DNA of 25,868 nucleotides from Reticulitermes lucifugus (Eukaryota > Arthropoda > Insecta > Blattodea > Rhinotermitidae), in assembly GCA_026260175.1 (NCBI GenBank), contig JAKCWW010008575.1:1-25868 (forward strand). The letters run 5' to 3'. The notes under the pieces are model-generated. The model did not search any database and was not told where the DNA came from. It saw only the letters and a program-made list of their open reading frames with translations. This document shows, piece after piece, positions 1 through 10,597 of this stretch (position 1 is its first letter; the number at the start of each line of letters is the position of its first letter). The position numbers and the translations under genes were made by a program.

Positions 1-221
1 TCAACTCACCGACGCACCATTGGAATAGAGACCACGTCATCTACCTTAGCAGTACAGCGGAAAAACTCAACAGTTCCCACCATAGCAGTGCAGTGAAAAA
101 AACCCAAAACATCGGTAAAACAGTGGACAGTATTGTGAACAGTGTACAAAAAAATAACCCCCACGCATAACTTAATAAACAGTGGACTACGTGAAGTGAA
201 GTGCACATACGTGCGTACGAA
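1..221. other. non-coding, likely body of a ribozyme-bearing repeat
   Basis: No coding sequence is supported. The stretch contains loosely repeated CAGT-rich phrases (for example AGCAGTACAGCGG, AGCAGTGCAGTG, AACAGTGGACAG, AACAGTGTAC, AACAGTGGACTAC) and leads directly into the hammerhead-like motif at 222-264, so it is probably the upstream part of the same repeat. It lies within intron 2 of the minus-strand mitoferrin gene. Confidence 0.35.
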
Positions 222-264
222 GCCCCTGATGATGGTCACTTTGTGACCGAAACATATGTAGGGC
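222..264 (+). ncRNA. hammerhead ribozyme-like motif (best copy)
   Basis: The segment threads onto a type I hammerhead. Helix I is GCCC (222-225) with GGGC (261-264). The core CTGATGA is at 226-232, followed by one extra T (233). Helix II is GGTCAC (234-239) with GTGACC (243-248) and a TTT loop: six perfect pairs. GAAA is at 249-252. Helix III is the palindrome ACATATGT (252-259), with A260 as the predicted cleavage-site residue (GUA). Hammerheads of this kind, with very short helix III, are known in Penelope-like retroelements and retrozymes; assignment to that source is inference. The extra base after CTGATGA departs from the textbook core but exists in some natural hammerheads, for instance one viroid. 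It is antisense within mitoferrin intron 2. No activity is shown. Confidence 0.7.
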
Positions 265-459
265 AATTGTAAATTGTAAAATCTTAATTTGTGCAGTTGT
301 TGGTTGACATATCCATTTATATACTGTACAACAGTTAGTATTTCAATGTTCAATACCCGGACCTCAGTTTTTTTATATAGCCTATTACCTTAATACTAAA
401 AAATATTAATTTTCTGGCCCCAACCAACAACTCTCAGTCCTAATTCATATTCCTGGCCA

Positions 460-735
460 GTGATACCACACAGCTTTATCACCTCATATGGCAAAGTTGG
501 CTACTTTCATTGTGGCATAAATAATGTCTTTGTTAGCTTGAACAAGTCGTTTGAAGCCCATAAACTTACTTCAAATTTCGACAAAACAAGCTACATGGAA
601 TTTACTGCTAACAATACATCATGCATTACTTCAAACACAAGTTATGTTTACGGGACAACAAAATTCCTTTGCCTACAAATAGACAATACTTTACATTGGA
701 AAAGTCACGCAGAATTTGTATTATCCAAAAACTAA
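460..735 (+). pseudogene. LINE reverse-transcriptase remnant
   Basis: An open stretch resembles the region C-terminal to the catalytic motif of a non-LTR (LINE) reverse transcriptase. Recognisable pieces are FEAHKLTSNFDKTSYMEF, matching the usual pattern (N)KLxxNFxKTxxxxF, and TKFLCLQIDNTLHWKSH, matching TKFLGxxIDxxLxWxxH. The catalytic YADD-type motif is not in this frame; a weak trace of a DDT-like motif lies just upstream (about 465-480) in a different frame, suggesting a frameshift. The piece is about 90 residues long against 700 or more for a full RT, has no endonuclease domain and is followed by stops, so it is a dead fragment. It is antisense inside mitoferrin intron 2. The clade (jockey, CR1 or RTE-like) cannot be settled here. 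Confidence 0.7.
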
Positions 736-740
736 GAAGG

Positions 741-1667
741 TTAAGGTCTTGAACCCTGAAGATGGGATCAACACAATCCTACACAATGCTGATACCTGTC
801 TACCAAATACATGGCATCACATCCCAGAAGACTTCAATATTCATATCACTACAAATCTCACATCCCTAAATCAAGTTTCACATGCAGTGCTATGATGACA
901 GTCACATCATTCATGAAAATGGACATTTTAAAGTCAGGGGTGCACAAATACCAGGCCCAAAGTTGCCTGGCCAGTTAAATTTTATGCAACGGTGCCTAAT
1001 ATTTGTAGGTCCCCAATATGAAGTTTGCTACATGTCGCCCTCTGCACACCTAAAATTTTGATGTGGCGCCTAGATGTTATGGACATTTGTGAACCCCTGC
1101 TTTAAAATTAGTTCATGCTTATTTCCACTCTGTAATCCCATTTGGAGTAATCTGGAGAGGAAAATTTATCCTTTCTATAAGTGAAACTGGTGTGACTCTA
1201 GACTCTTCAGAAGTGATGTATGATTTTCTTCTTTATCACCAAATTAGTTTGACCTATTATGAGCCTCACTCTGCTCTTGCTACAAAAACTTGCAGTTTAT
1301 TAATTTTAAAGAAAATATTACAGTTTATTTTTGTCCAACTTTGACATCAATCCCTTGAAAAGTTCTGCTACGATGAGTTTAAAAATGACAATCATTTTAG
1401 CTTCCCTGCTTAGAGACATAACTACAAATACACAGTGTGTGTGTGAGCTACACTCTTCAAATATTTTGCCAGTGTTACTAAATCTTTACACCAAGAACTT
1501 GACATATTTGTAATTTTTATAAAAATACACATCAAGGTCATGAAAATCCCACTTCTTGCTGCATATATCCCATATTAATGATACAGGAACTCACCTAACC
1601 ACTCGTCTACTAAAGTTATAAAGCAGCAGACAGTTTCAACATTGAAAGAAGTAAGAAAATAGCTCAC
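741..1667. other. mitoferrin intron 2, no other feature seen
   Basis: AT-rich sequence without a supported exon, repeat or RNA. The third mitoferrin exon, expected to continue with the second carrier repeat, could not be found here on the minus strand. The sequence is therefore read as intron. Confidence 0.5.
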
Positions 1668-1890
1668 CATATGCTAAATGATTTGACTGTGTTGTTCCTT
1701 GTGTGAGGGTGTCTTTTATGTACTCATAACATGAGAAGTACAGTGCATGGGCAGGTCCTGCACCCAGCACAACAGCACTCATTCCACGTACTGGCCGGAA
1801 GACACCTTCATTTTTAACCATACGAAACAATGCTTCTCCCACACCTCTGTATGCAGCATTAGGTGATGGTGACAAATTTTGCATCCGTGT
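1668..1890 (-). CDS. mitoferrin exon 2 (partial gene)
   Basis: This internal exon encodes the rest of the first SLC25 carrier repeat of mitoferrin, the inner-membrane importer that delivers iron to the matrix for haem and Fe-S cluster synthesis. The protein opens TRMQNLSPSP, completing the carrier signature PLDSVK-TRMQ begun in exon 1. It continues through a matrix helix (YRGVGEALFRMVKNEG) and the family-typical RPVRGMSAVVLGAGPAHALYFS of the second membrane helix, then CYEYIKD, ending HLAYG. The acceptor is TTAAATAG at 1891 (minus strand) and the donor is GTGAGC at 1667-1662. The exon is 223 nt, entering in phase 0 and leaving in phase 1. Reading frame and splice sites agree with exon 1. It is closely mitoferrin-like (Drosophila mitoferrin, vertebrate SLC25A37/A28) rather than another carrier. 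Confidence 0.93.
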
Positions 1891-2138
1891 CTATTTAACA
1901 AACAAATTGAATCCAGTTACAATACAATTCCTCATTCTAATGAAAGTTTTCATAAACATACAACATAATTCTAACAGACTGTCAACTATTAGAATAATAA
2001 TAAACACCGTTGGTTATGCTACGGCAAGCAAGGATACCACTGTGCATTAATTTCATGTTTGTAACGTAACATAATTAGTAAATGGTCAAATTATACAATA
2101 CATTAATGAAATACAAAAGTTATGTGTGTGCGCCATAC
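1891..2138 (-). other. mitoferrin intron 1 (248 bp)
   Basis: Short intron bounded by donor GTATGG (2138-2133) and acceptor TTAAATAG (ending at 1891) on the minus strand. It separates codon 40 (Lys of PLDSVK) from codon 41 (Thr) in phase 0. No repeat is visible in it, unlike intron 2. Confidence 0.85.
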
Positions 2139-2258
2139 CTTGACAGAATCAAGTGGATACATTACGCAATGTTCCATTACACCAGCAACGGCCCCAGCCG
2201 TCATATGGGTCACAACATTTTGAGTAGGAAGTGTTTCATAGTCATTATCAAAGTCCAT
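2139..2258 (-). CDS. mitoferrin exon 1 (start codon)
   Basis: Encodes the first 40 residues of mitoferrin: a short acidic N-terminus [15 protein letters not shown], then [19 protein letters not shown], the first transmembrane helix, and PLDSVK, the first half of the SLC25 signature Px[DE]xx[KR]. The ATG at 2258-2256 is the only in-frame Met after stop codons about 30 nt upstream, and the N-terminus matches insect mitoferrins in length. The exon ends in phase 0 at a GTATGG donor. Together exons 1 and 2 give 114 residues, about a third of the usual 330-380; the rest lies beyond the left edge. Neighbours give no functional context. Confidence 0.92.
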
Positions 2259-2515
2259 AATAGTCTGTTTATGAATACTGACACTTCACTAGACACGATG
2301 TATAGGTCCTTTGTAATCACCTTCTTGATAAATCAATTGTCACACACCCTCACTACAAGAATAAGTCCAAAATCAGATATGCGTTTAACACCACACACTC
2401 CACCAAGACGGACTATACGCTCTTCCTTCGCTGTTCCAGTTTATCTGTGGCTATTTACGTTCTCTGTGATTCACATGGCCGACTCGAAGAGTGGTGCTTG
2501 CCTGGGACAGTAAAG
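2259..2515 (-). promoter_or_regulatory. probable mitoferrin 5' UTR / upstream region
   Basis: Sequence just upstream of the mitoferrin ATG. In-frame stops (TAG TGA) occur about 30 nt before the ATG, so coding does not extend further. Where transcription starts, and whether a 5' UTR intron exists, cannot be decided. A long plus-strand open frame over 2082-2513 is antisense to exon 1 and is not taken as a gene. Confidence 0.3.
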
Positions 2516-2689
2516 CCGAGAACATTGATTACAGTACACGTAGAAGTACAAGGTAACACTGGCACTCGAATAAAAATGAAAGTAAATAAAGTAGTTTAAC
2601 TAACCTATGTAGATACTTATTTATACAAATTAACATATTTTTATTTCCAATTTGAAATCAGTTTGACATTCTCATGAACCAAACATAAC

Positions 2690-2830
2690 ATTTACGTCAT
2701 ATGCAGGTTCAACTGTGGTGGGTATCAACGCCAGCGCTGCTGTGACTTCATCTGTAAAGTTCGGAACTAGTCAGCCGCGAAATTTAATTGTATAAATGGC
2801 ACTGCGAAGAGGGGCGGGGCAGGAGACGAA
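2690..2830. promoter_or_regulatory. possible GC-box promoter region
   Basis: A locally GC-richer patch about 0.5 kb upstream of the mitoferrin ATG. It holds GGGGCGGGGC (2811-2820), a textbook GC box, and TATAAA (2791-2796) on the plus strand. It could be the distal promoter of the minus-strand gene or a chance match; transcript data would decide. Confidence 0.2.
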
Positions 2831-4555
2831 CACTTTTGTGCAAGATTACATCAATGTATGAATCACTAAGGGAGTTTAATTTACATACTTTAAAATTTTC
2901 TATGGAAAACAAATTGACCCACTTTTCTTACTACTAAGGAAATATTGGACTGCCCATTTCAAATACTGATTTTAAAGTACCGATAAAACACTTCGTTTCC
3001 TTGAGGTTCTTAAACTGCACTGTTTCATTATTACAAGACAATCGCTTCAATAAATCCGTATAAAATCCTTTCCTCCTATCCACAACGGTGACATTTGTTG
3101 CTACCTACAAACCAAGAAATATTAGCACACTGCAGTGACACTGCCACTTCATTTATACTCGTGCTTTCAGCACCATATGTAACAAAGGTGTACAGTAAAC
3201 GTTGCAATTCACTTGTACCTTGGTATATTTCCATGATATTACATAATGGTGGACGGTGGCTGCATTGTATTGCATTGCGCAGTTTAAGAGTGACATTAAA
3301 AATGTGCAAGTCATGCATGAGCGCTTAAATATCAGCTATTAAATAATTTATTAATATTTCGGCTTTACCGCTGAATGATTCTTTGTTTTGGAACGAAAAT
3401 GTAAGTAGAACTACTGAACATTATGTTTATGCAGGAAAAGTCATTTGTAAAATATCTTACAAAAGTTCCGATGTAATAATAAAGTCCTAGATATAGATGT
3501 ATGAAATAAGTAGACAGTGTTAAATATAAGCGGTTTAATAATATAACAGAGTTGTAAAAAATATACCTATTTAATAGAGAAGTGGCTGCCACCATGACAA
3601 GCCAGGGGTAATCGGTAAGTAGTCGCGAGCAAAGAAGGATGAACTGAACTCAGTATCATGTCACAGATATACTTATCCAACATTATCAATACTTACCGTC
3701 TTTACACCCATGGTAATTATCCATGGAATGGACATAGACGAGTAAACCATGCTGCCGTATCTTTATAGCCTGTTTTTCGAAGTGATGGCCTTCATTCGCT
3801 AGACAATATGAATACAATTATCTACCTCAGGAAGGAGGTTAAAGAAAAAAAGACTTGTATTATAATGCATGTATGCGGCAGCTTCTATTCCTACACAGGA
3901 AAGCAAAAGAACTGTTAGATGTCATGATTTCTCGATCTAGACCAGGCATCGGGACTGTTCTTTAATTACTTCTGTTGTTAATATATGTACTGTCATGAGT
4001 AACTGTGCCTGTCCCAAGTTACATTATTTTCCAAACTTTGAACTGCTAAAATATACATATCACTTTTTTAATCTTTAAAGCCTACCTCACTGCTTTCATT
4101 CACATGGGTACCGAGTTCCTTTCCCGGGGTAAAGTGGCAGGAGTGTGAAGTTAAACACTCACTTCCATCTAGTGACGAGAATAAGAATGAGTGGAGCTAT
4201 ACCGCTACTTCTCCTATAAGCCCTCATGACTTAAACAGACAAAACTTTACATGTGTCATTTTGATCACTTATGTGACGCGGAAGTTGTAATGATAAAACA
4301 TAACCCCAATCAAAATTATATTCTTTGAACAAATTATAAGCGAAAATATAAATAAGGTAATTTCGTTATCAAAGCTGATCCAAATCCATGAAGTAATTCT
4401 CAGCTGAAACTTGCGGGTGGACATAAATAAACAACTTCTCCGCAAAGAGATTTTTATTATTACACATTGATCATGATGCATGTAGACGACAAAATGCCAT
4501 TACACACTGTTTTGTATATTATGCAAATCGCTTAACATTGAGCTTCATGATTTGT
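2831..4555. other. non-coding, nothing recognised
   Basis: AT-rich sequence. The small open frames near 3076-3328 on both strands and at 3365-3595 and 4269-4481 show no recognisable motifs. No repeat, RNA gene or exon is supported. Confidence 0.5.
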
Positions 4556-4556
4556 A

Positions 4557-4768
4557 AAGGTAAAGTTCATCCTAGAACAGGCCATGATAGCCCAGAAGGG
4601 GAGTAGAGGTATAGCTCTACTCTTTCTTTAACCTCGGCGCTAGATGGGGGTGGGTGGTCAACGCCACGCCCCGGCCGCTTTACTCCCAGGAAAGAGACCC
4701 GGTCTCCATTGTACAGGAGGCTGGGTGGGCACTAGGGCGGAAAATTTCGCCCCCACCGGAATTCGATT
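4557..4768 (-). mobile_element. tRNA-derived SINE, 5'-truncated copy
   Basis: Reverse-complement copy of the SINE seen whole at 23535-23805. It shares the 3' part (GGCCATGATAGCCCAGAAGG, the CTACTCTTTCTTTAACCTCG block, GGTCAACGCCACGCCCCGG, CATTGTACAGGAGGCTGGG) and ends in a short AGGT/AAAG tail. The tRNA-like head is missing after the CCCCCACCGGAATTCG point, so the copy is 5'-truncated. No convincing target duplication was found. Confidence 0.85.
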
Positions 4769-4770
4769 TA

Positions 4771-5640
4771 ATGGTTTGTACTTCTCATCAAATATTATTC
4801 GGTTAACCAAATCAAGGGAGAAGAAAGGGGCGGGCATGGGGTACGTATACGGGGAAAGAGAAATTAATATGGGAATTTAGTGGGGAAGCCTGAAGTAGAT
4901 ATACAACTTCAAGCACCTCGTCTTAGGTGGGAGCATATAATTAAAATGCATCTTAAAGAAAAGGAATAAGATGGAAAGGCGTGGACTGGATTCATCTCGC
5001 TCTGGACAGTAACGAATAGCGGGCTTTTTGGAACACGGTAATGCAGCTTCAGTATCCATAAAACGTGCGGAATTTGTTGACTAGCTGAGGAACTAGCAGC
5101 TTCTCAATAAGGAGTCTGCTCCACGAAGGGAGCTTTTTAGCTCTACATAGTACTAGTACTTACCTATTCAGGAAGATTTGGCAACAGTCAGTACCAAGTT
5201 CGAAATGTGTGTGCATAATTTAATCCCTAGTTGTATATTTCTCTTTCTGACTCAATGACAGAAACTTACATGAAAATACAGATAAGATAATACCCCTTTC
5301 AGTCTCTCGATACAGTGAAGTAACAGCTAAGATAAAGTACTTTTCTGAAACGAGATAAAGAACGGTTTGTTAGTTTCTGATAACGGTTCAAAGCAAAAAT
5401 ATTGTGAAATATCAAGTTTAAAAACCTCCTAAATAAATGACTTGTGAATTATTGTACCACTCATGATATTGCTTTCTTTAACTATGCTAATACATACTTG
5501 TCATAATTCGCAAAAACAGCAAGGCTAATCAACATTAGATTAACATCCATATCTGCGTTGGATCTTAGTCGAAATACCTCATATCCTGATTCAGTTACTG
5601 TCAGGGCAAAGTACAAGCGTTATAAGCTTACCTGTAAGTA
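4771..5640. other. non-coding, nothing recognised
   Basis: No supported exon, RNA gene or repeat. The sequence is unremarkable apart from short purine runs near 4820-4870. Confidence 0.5.
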
Positions 5641-5646
5641 GGCACT

Positions 5647-5800
5647 GCCTCTTCAATGAGCACTGATAGCTCAATCAATAGGAAGTGCTTACCGGTTGGA
5701 CGGTCAGGGATTGATTCCCAGTGTGGGCAGGGAATTTCATCTTCACCAGCTGTCTAACTCGCCTCAGAAGCCAGCCCACCGTCATCCCACTCAGTAAAGT
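5647..5800 (+). mobile_element. tRNA-like SINE candidate
   Basis: A head resembling a tRNA gene: TGATAGCTCAATCAATAGG as a box A-like element (from about 5666) and GGGATTGATTCCC (5707-5719) as a box B-like element about 25 bp further on, close to normal Pol III spacing. It is followed by a non-tRNA body and is not similar to the seven-copy family. Only one copy is present, so its ends are uncertain. Confidence 0.5.
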
Positions 5801-5834
5801 GACGCAAAATGTACCAGACTACGCGGAGACACAT

Positions 5835-8800
5835 CTCAGAATATAGTCATTTCCGTTGTCACACCCATGGCCCCTTCCGGTTTCAATATTACAAACCCCG
5901 AAGTGTCTGTTATGGGCATCCTCTTTTCCTTTTTCTCGCTGGTTGATATGTCATAGCAGGCGTGGATCTGTCCACTCTGCGAATGTCTTGTATCCATTTA
6001 TTTTTATACTTGGTAGTATGGAAGATAGCATCATTCTTAACTCTCCATACGTTCTTGTAAATACCTTACAACTGGGTATTTCGGGCAAAAATACTGATAA
6101 AAGTATTTGAAACGTGTCTTTCTGTTTTTCCACAACAGACACAGAAATTAAGTCACATGAATTATAAACGAATAGCTAAGACTCTTCGCTAATATGCGTG
6201 TTTGGAAAACCACTGTTTATTATTCATTAACGGACGTTCCCTAGCTTCTGTTTAATTCAAGCGAAAACAATGAAGACTAAAGAAAAGTTATGGGACGTAA
6301 AAAGCGTATTTCTTTTTTTTTCTGCATTTTTCGCTGTGACAGATATTCTGCCGGTTACGCTCGATATGCCCATAGAGAAGCTAGCAAGCCTTCGTGTAAA
6401 GTGGTCCGATCTGAGTTAAAACTGAGATGGCTCGACATTTTCCGAAAAATTATCCAGTAGCCAGTGTTATCAAAATCACTGTCTCCGTTCTCTAGTTGTT
6501 CCTTACGTACAGACAGACGGACCAAAGGATGGCGTGATTTTAACAGATCCTCCGCAGGTATAAGAAAGCGCCTAAAATGTGACGTATTGTCTACCCGTAA
6601 ACCGTGTAGAAACTTTACATATGTCACGTGCTTGGTGCTGACGCCTATCCATTATCTTTCATAAAATTTAAAAGGAAATATATTTTGTCTCGTGGTGTTA
6701 TTTTTATTTCGGACGAAAGCTAACCTGAAAAAAGAGTATTTTTTCAAAGATGTCTCTTCCGTGTCTGTTACAAGATTTTTCTTCTTCCCAGTGTTGCACG
6801 CGTTTCATCATTGAGATTATTATCCATTGGATTAAACGGGAAGTTACTCTCCAAAGCAGAATTTCTTCTATCCCTCTTCCCCCATACAGTAGGAGGTCCA
6901 TATTTTAGCCGTAATAATAAAAAGTTCTGAAAAGCAATCGCATAGAACCTATTGTACGGTGAAAATATAACAGGCCTTTTCATATGGTAAATGAAAAAAG
7001 TCCTACACAATACACAATGTGGCTAAATTTTGAATTATGTCAGGCTGACTACTGCGATGTTGTATTTAATTTTATTACAGGTTATTTCATTGAATCAAAA
7101 TCAATTTAGCTCGTTGAGACATGCTTTCTGGGCTTATTAATTCGTCGAGTTAGGTCGCGCGTACCGAACTAATCAAATATCATACATCTTCCCGTCAAAT
7201 TTTCTGCATGTTAAGAAGTGCAGGGATTATGTGGTATCGAATGGTGTATGGTTTCTTACAAGGTTTTCGGTACTGCGGCCTCTACGTATCTACCACAGTT
7301 ACACTTTGTCCAACAAAAATCCCATGTAAAGTGGCCTGGTATTAAAAGCAGAAGTCCACATTGATCAGTCGGCTAACCGCCTTAGCTATTGTTCGATCAT
7401 GCCGTATTGTATGGTTACATGAACATCGAAAATCATGTGGAAGGATGTATGTTCTAAATGCAATACTCCGAAGATAACTGGAACAAGTTAGGAAATGTAC
7501 GCAGGGCATAACTCTTCTGGCTCTTTCACTCTGTTACTACCCCTACCTTTTTTTCTCCGTATTTTAGCAACAATCTCCTCTGTTCTCTTCAACAGAGTTA
7601 GAGTCGATCATGATCGACTCTTATGTTTAGATCGTCAACTGTTTCTTCGGTTTCGGGTCGTGTATCACAGAGAACACAGCCTGTCTCCATTGCAAGATCA
7701 ATGACGTAACTATGCGTAGGTCTCAGGTGAAGTGTCTGTTATTTTTTCCGCGTTTAAACAACCATGAATTTCATCAAAAGATTTTGGTAAAAGAACCCAT
7801 TAAAAAGTCACAAGAATCCATCAAGTGGGAAACGAGTTCTTCCATGGAGTTAAATTGAGTTGACTGGAGTTAAGAAGAGTTCTTCCATGCGGGCGGACGC
7901 GCAGACGGACAGACGTGGTGAAACTAATATTTCTTTTCAGCATTGTTTTACTAAGGCGCCTGAAAACGGATATCAATCACTGAGTGCCCCACGAAGTCCT
8001 ATCATCGAAAAGCCTGTCTCCGGAAGAAGAAGACTACTTTACTGACGAAACACTGCACTCGGTTAAATAACAAACTACGATTATTTACAGTGTTGCAATA
8101 CAATGACAGTTCTGCTTTATGATGATTTAGTACTTTTCTTTGCAGTACAGACGCTATGTTCGCTTTGCGACCTTCAAGACTGCCGCAGATATTTATACCA
8201 CAGTCTAAGGACCGATGCACACTCCAGGGACAGACAAGGTACGATCACGAACAAACGGACTTAAATACAAGCAAAAAGTATTTTCCCTGACCATGAGCGG
8301 ACCGTGAGAGTATCGTGAGGTTTCCCACAGTTGGGATCGAGCTTGAAGTTCATCCTCGACTTTGCAGAAATCTCGTGAGTGTATACGATATACAACAGCC
8401 TTTCGTGTACACACATATACTCGTACATATGGTGATGTAAACGGAGTCCAGAAAGCGTATTTTAATGAGGCATCTCCACGAAATATAAACAGATGCAACT
8501 TAATGGAATTAATTTGCGCATTTTCAGTCTGCTTGCGTATAACGTGCATTTAGTTTTCCAAATGTAATAAAACCAATCATACCTGCGAAAGAATTAAACA
8601 GTATTCCTGAAGACGTCTGGTTTCTCGCAAATTACATCAACTGCAATTCTACACAAGTATTCCAGTTACTCCACCCCTTTGTTTCCGGCAAGCCTCACAC
8701 TGTTCAATAACCTCCTCTGTAGTCAGAAGGGCAGGGCTGACAGAAACAGATGACTGGGGGAATGCCTGGAATTTATAAGGACAAACACTGAAAGTTCTGT

Positions 8801-8865
8801 GCGTTTAGAACAAGGCAGCTACCGCGTTTGTCTGCTTGCGTATTTGAAAGCGTACACATCGGCCG
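5835..8865. other. non-coding, nothing recognised apart from a palindrome
   Basis: Three kilobases without a supported gene. Several small open frames occur but none carries recognisable protein motifs. A perfect 20-bp palindrome lies at 7601-7620 (listed separately). A poly-T run is near 6310. Confidence 0.45.
7601..7620. repeat. perfect 20-bp palindrome
   Basis: GAGTCGATCATGATCGACTC reads identically on both strands with no spacer. It could be a binding site for a dimeric protein or a chance event; nothing nearby explains it. Confidence 0.6.
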
Positions 8866-8867
8866 TG

Positions 8868-9035
8868 CCATGGCTCAGGCAGTTAGTCGCCGGTCTCCCA
8901 CCGCAGAGGCCCGGGCTCTTTCCCGGTTCAGTCCATGTAGGATTTGTAGTGGACAAACTCGCACTGGGACAGGTTTTTCCCCCGAGTACTTCGGTTTTCC
9001 CCTGTCAATTTCATTCCAACACACATCCTTCAAAA
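8868..9035 (+). mobile_element. SINE-like element, second family
   Basis: Begins with a tRNA-like box A (CATGGCTCAGGCAGTTAG, about 8868-8885) and a degenerate box B-like CCGGTTCAGTCC (8923-8934). The body contains CAGGTTTTTCCCCCGAG and CGGTTTTCCCCTGTCAATTTC, phrases that resemble the GGTTTTTCCC...TTTTCCCC body of several insect SINEs. It ends in an AT-rich segment. Open frames across it are artefacts. Confidence 0.6.
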
Positions 9036-9099
9036 TATAATTAGCTCAATCAAGAAGAGTCCTTATATTTACGCGAAGTTCTCCCAACTAGTCTATCCC

Positions 9100-9300
9100 C
9101 TTCACGTCATCTAACTGAAATTCACATACTTTCCACATCTCCCCATATGTGATACACATCTCCTGGCAACAGATCCTTATTGATCGACTTGGCAAAAAAA
9201 GGTTCCTCATTATGCAGTTTTCTGACCTCATTGCTGCCAGCCTCTCAGGTCCAAATATTCTCCCTAGAACCCTACGCTCGAACACTCTTAAACTGTTCAC
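9100..9300 (-). pseudogene. LINE C-terminal remnant
   Basis: The minus strand encodes LRVFERRVLGRIFGPERL (about 9295-9235), matching the pattern LxxFExRVLRxIFGPxR that sits near the C-terminus of many insect LINE ORF2 proteins, beyond the reverse transcriptase. The rest of the frame is not recognisable and the upstream side is interrupted by an AAT microsatellite. It is a dead fragment. The same protein segment begins at 25802 near the right edge, on the opposite strand. Confidence 0.65.
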
Positions 9301-9316
9301 AATGAGACTTATGTAT

Positions 9317-9318
<2 letters not shown>

Positions 9319-9354
<36 letters not shown>
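9319..9354. repeat. (AAT)n microsatellite
   Basis: About eleven uninterrupted AAT/ATA triplets. It produces a false poly-isoleucine reading frame on the minus strand. Confidence 0.95.
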
Positions 9355-9355
<1 letters not shown>

Positions 9356-9394
9356 CTTAGACTCCTCTGACCAGTTGGTATCCACATATCAGAA

Positions 9395-9890
9395 TACAGG
9401 ATATCATAATCCAGAAGATCAAAATATGTAATTTCACCGCCGTGAGAACTTTAAATTTCATACCCTTAAGCTACGTTCTTCTTTTTCGGCTGAGATTACA
9501 ATTTTCGCTCTCAAATAAAACAATGGGAAAATTATATTTATGTACGAATTGCAAGACTTGAAGACACAGACCCTATATAGGCCTATGCCAAATACACATT
9601 TGAAAAATCTGATACTGTTTTAAGTTTATTTATTGAACTTCAGTTCATTCTTTACATTAACCCGTGCCGTGCAGCGCCAGGTTCTTGTGGAGCACAGATG
9701 TAGAAGTCCTTGCAATTATATAAAACTCAACATTACTAAAAGGTAATGTACAGAGGATAACGTACCTACAATTTGCTGTGTGTAATATAGTCACCACCAG
9801 TTTCAATGTCTGCATGATTTTAGACCGAGCGAAAGATGTATTTAAATTTTATTTGTGGTTTATTTAACACCTCTGTTTCATACTCTACAG
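9395..9890. other. non-coding, nothing recognised
   Basis: No exon, RNA gene or repeat is supported in this stretch. Confidence 0.45.
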
Positions 9891-9894
9891 CGTC

Positions 9895-10095
9895 GAGTGA
9901 GGCTGGATGGTGTATGGTAATGTGGAAGGAAGCGGTCGTGGCGTAACTGGGGCACTATCCTAGCATGTATCTGGAGAAACTGAGAAAAAACCAAGAAAGG
10001 GCTTAGTCATAATAGTCGACGTCCTGCGAGAGATCGAACTTGGTACGCACAGAATTTAAAGCGAGTGTACCATTTGAGCCAGCTTGGTCGGTTCC
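9895..10095 (-). mobile_element. tRNA-derived SINE, third family
   Basis: On the minus strand the unit begins CAAGCTGGCTCAAATGGTA (box A-like, TGGCTCAAATGG), then AAGTTCGATCTC (box B-like, about 10030-10041), then a body with CAGTTTCTCCAGATACATG and GCCACGACCGCTTCCTTCC. These body phrases resemble a SINE type I know from other insects. It ends towards 9895. Box spacing fits an internal Pol III promoter. Only one copy is present here. Confidence 0.6.
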
Positions 10096-10104
10096 AACAT
10101 CATC

Positions 10105-10455
10105 TGTATGATGGGTATGCGTCTTATCACCGCGTTTCACCCTACATATTACTGCTGTAAACTGCTTTGACCTACCTCAAGTATATTAAATCAATACTTC
10201 CAAGGAAATCAGGTCACTTTAATAGGCCTCTCAGATCTGTGCTATTAGGCTTACGTCTCATCGATTGGTAAAAATTCCTAAGCTCTCTGCATCCGACATT
10301 TACAAATCAATATTTACAAATTATTTATGTTGCACATGAACATAAATCAACATTTAAGAAGACTCGTGTCTCTTTTTATGTTTTGTCTGTTTCACACAAT
10401 ATAAGTCAGAATTTATTCATTTATTTGTTAGCCTACTTATTTGAAAAAACATTTG
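10105..10455. other. non-coding, nothing recognised
   Basis: AT-rich sequence with no supported feature. A degenerate ribozyme-like motif follows at 10459. Confidence 0.45.
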
Positions 10456-10458
10456 AAA

Positions 10459-10495
10459 CAAGTTTCGGTCTATAACAGACAATCTGCAGGTAAAC
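10459..10495 (-). ncRNA. degenerate hammerhead-like motif
   Basis: Minus strand reads CTGCAGA, a hairpin with GTCT/AGAC stem, then CCGAAAC. It shares the TCTGTTAYAGACCG helix II sequence with the copy at 12155-12200. The core is damaged (CTGCAGA instead of CTGANGA), and no good helix I or cleavage site is present. Read as a decayed relative of the intact motifs. Confidence 0.35.
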
Positions 10496-10597
10496 ATAGA
10501 TTAATATATTGAATAGTCCTGACGGCTGTAATATTTACGATGCTGCTTCCAATAATTATTATTATGCATATTTTATGTTGCATGTACCCTGCATTTT

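Noticed and set aside
754-790. CTGAAGATGGGATC as another ribozyme core
   Set aside because: No hairpin followed by GAAAC is present downstream.
2082-2513. 143-codon plus-strand open frame
   Set aside because: It is the antisense shadow of mitoferrin exon 1 and its flanks; the product has no recognisable motif.
3355-3385. GGCTTTACC/GGTAAAGCC hairpin next to a TTTCG
   Set aside because: The minus strand lacks CTGANGA and any helix I; pairing is weak.
8799-9044. Overlapping open frames of 70-81 codons
   Set aside because: They lie within a SINE-like unit; the GC-rich body opens several frames at once.
9319-9387. Poly-isoleucine protein segment
   Set aside because: It is translation of the AAT microsatellite; only the following RVFERRVLGRIFGP segment is meaningful.
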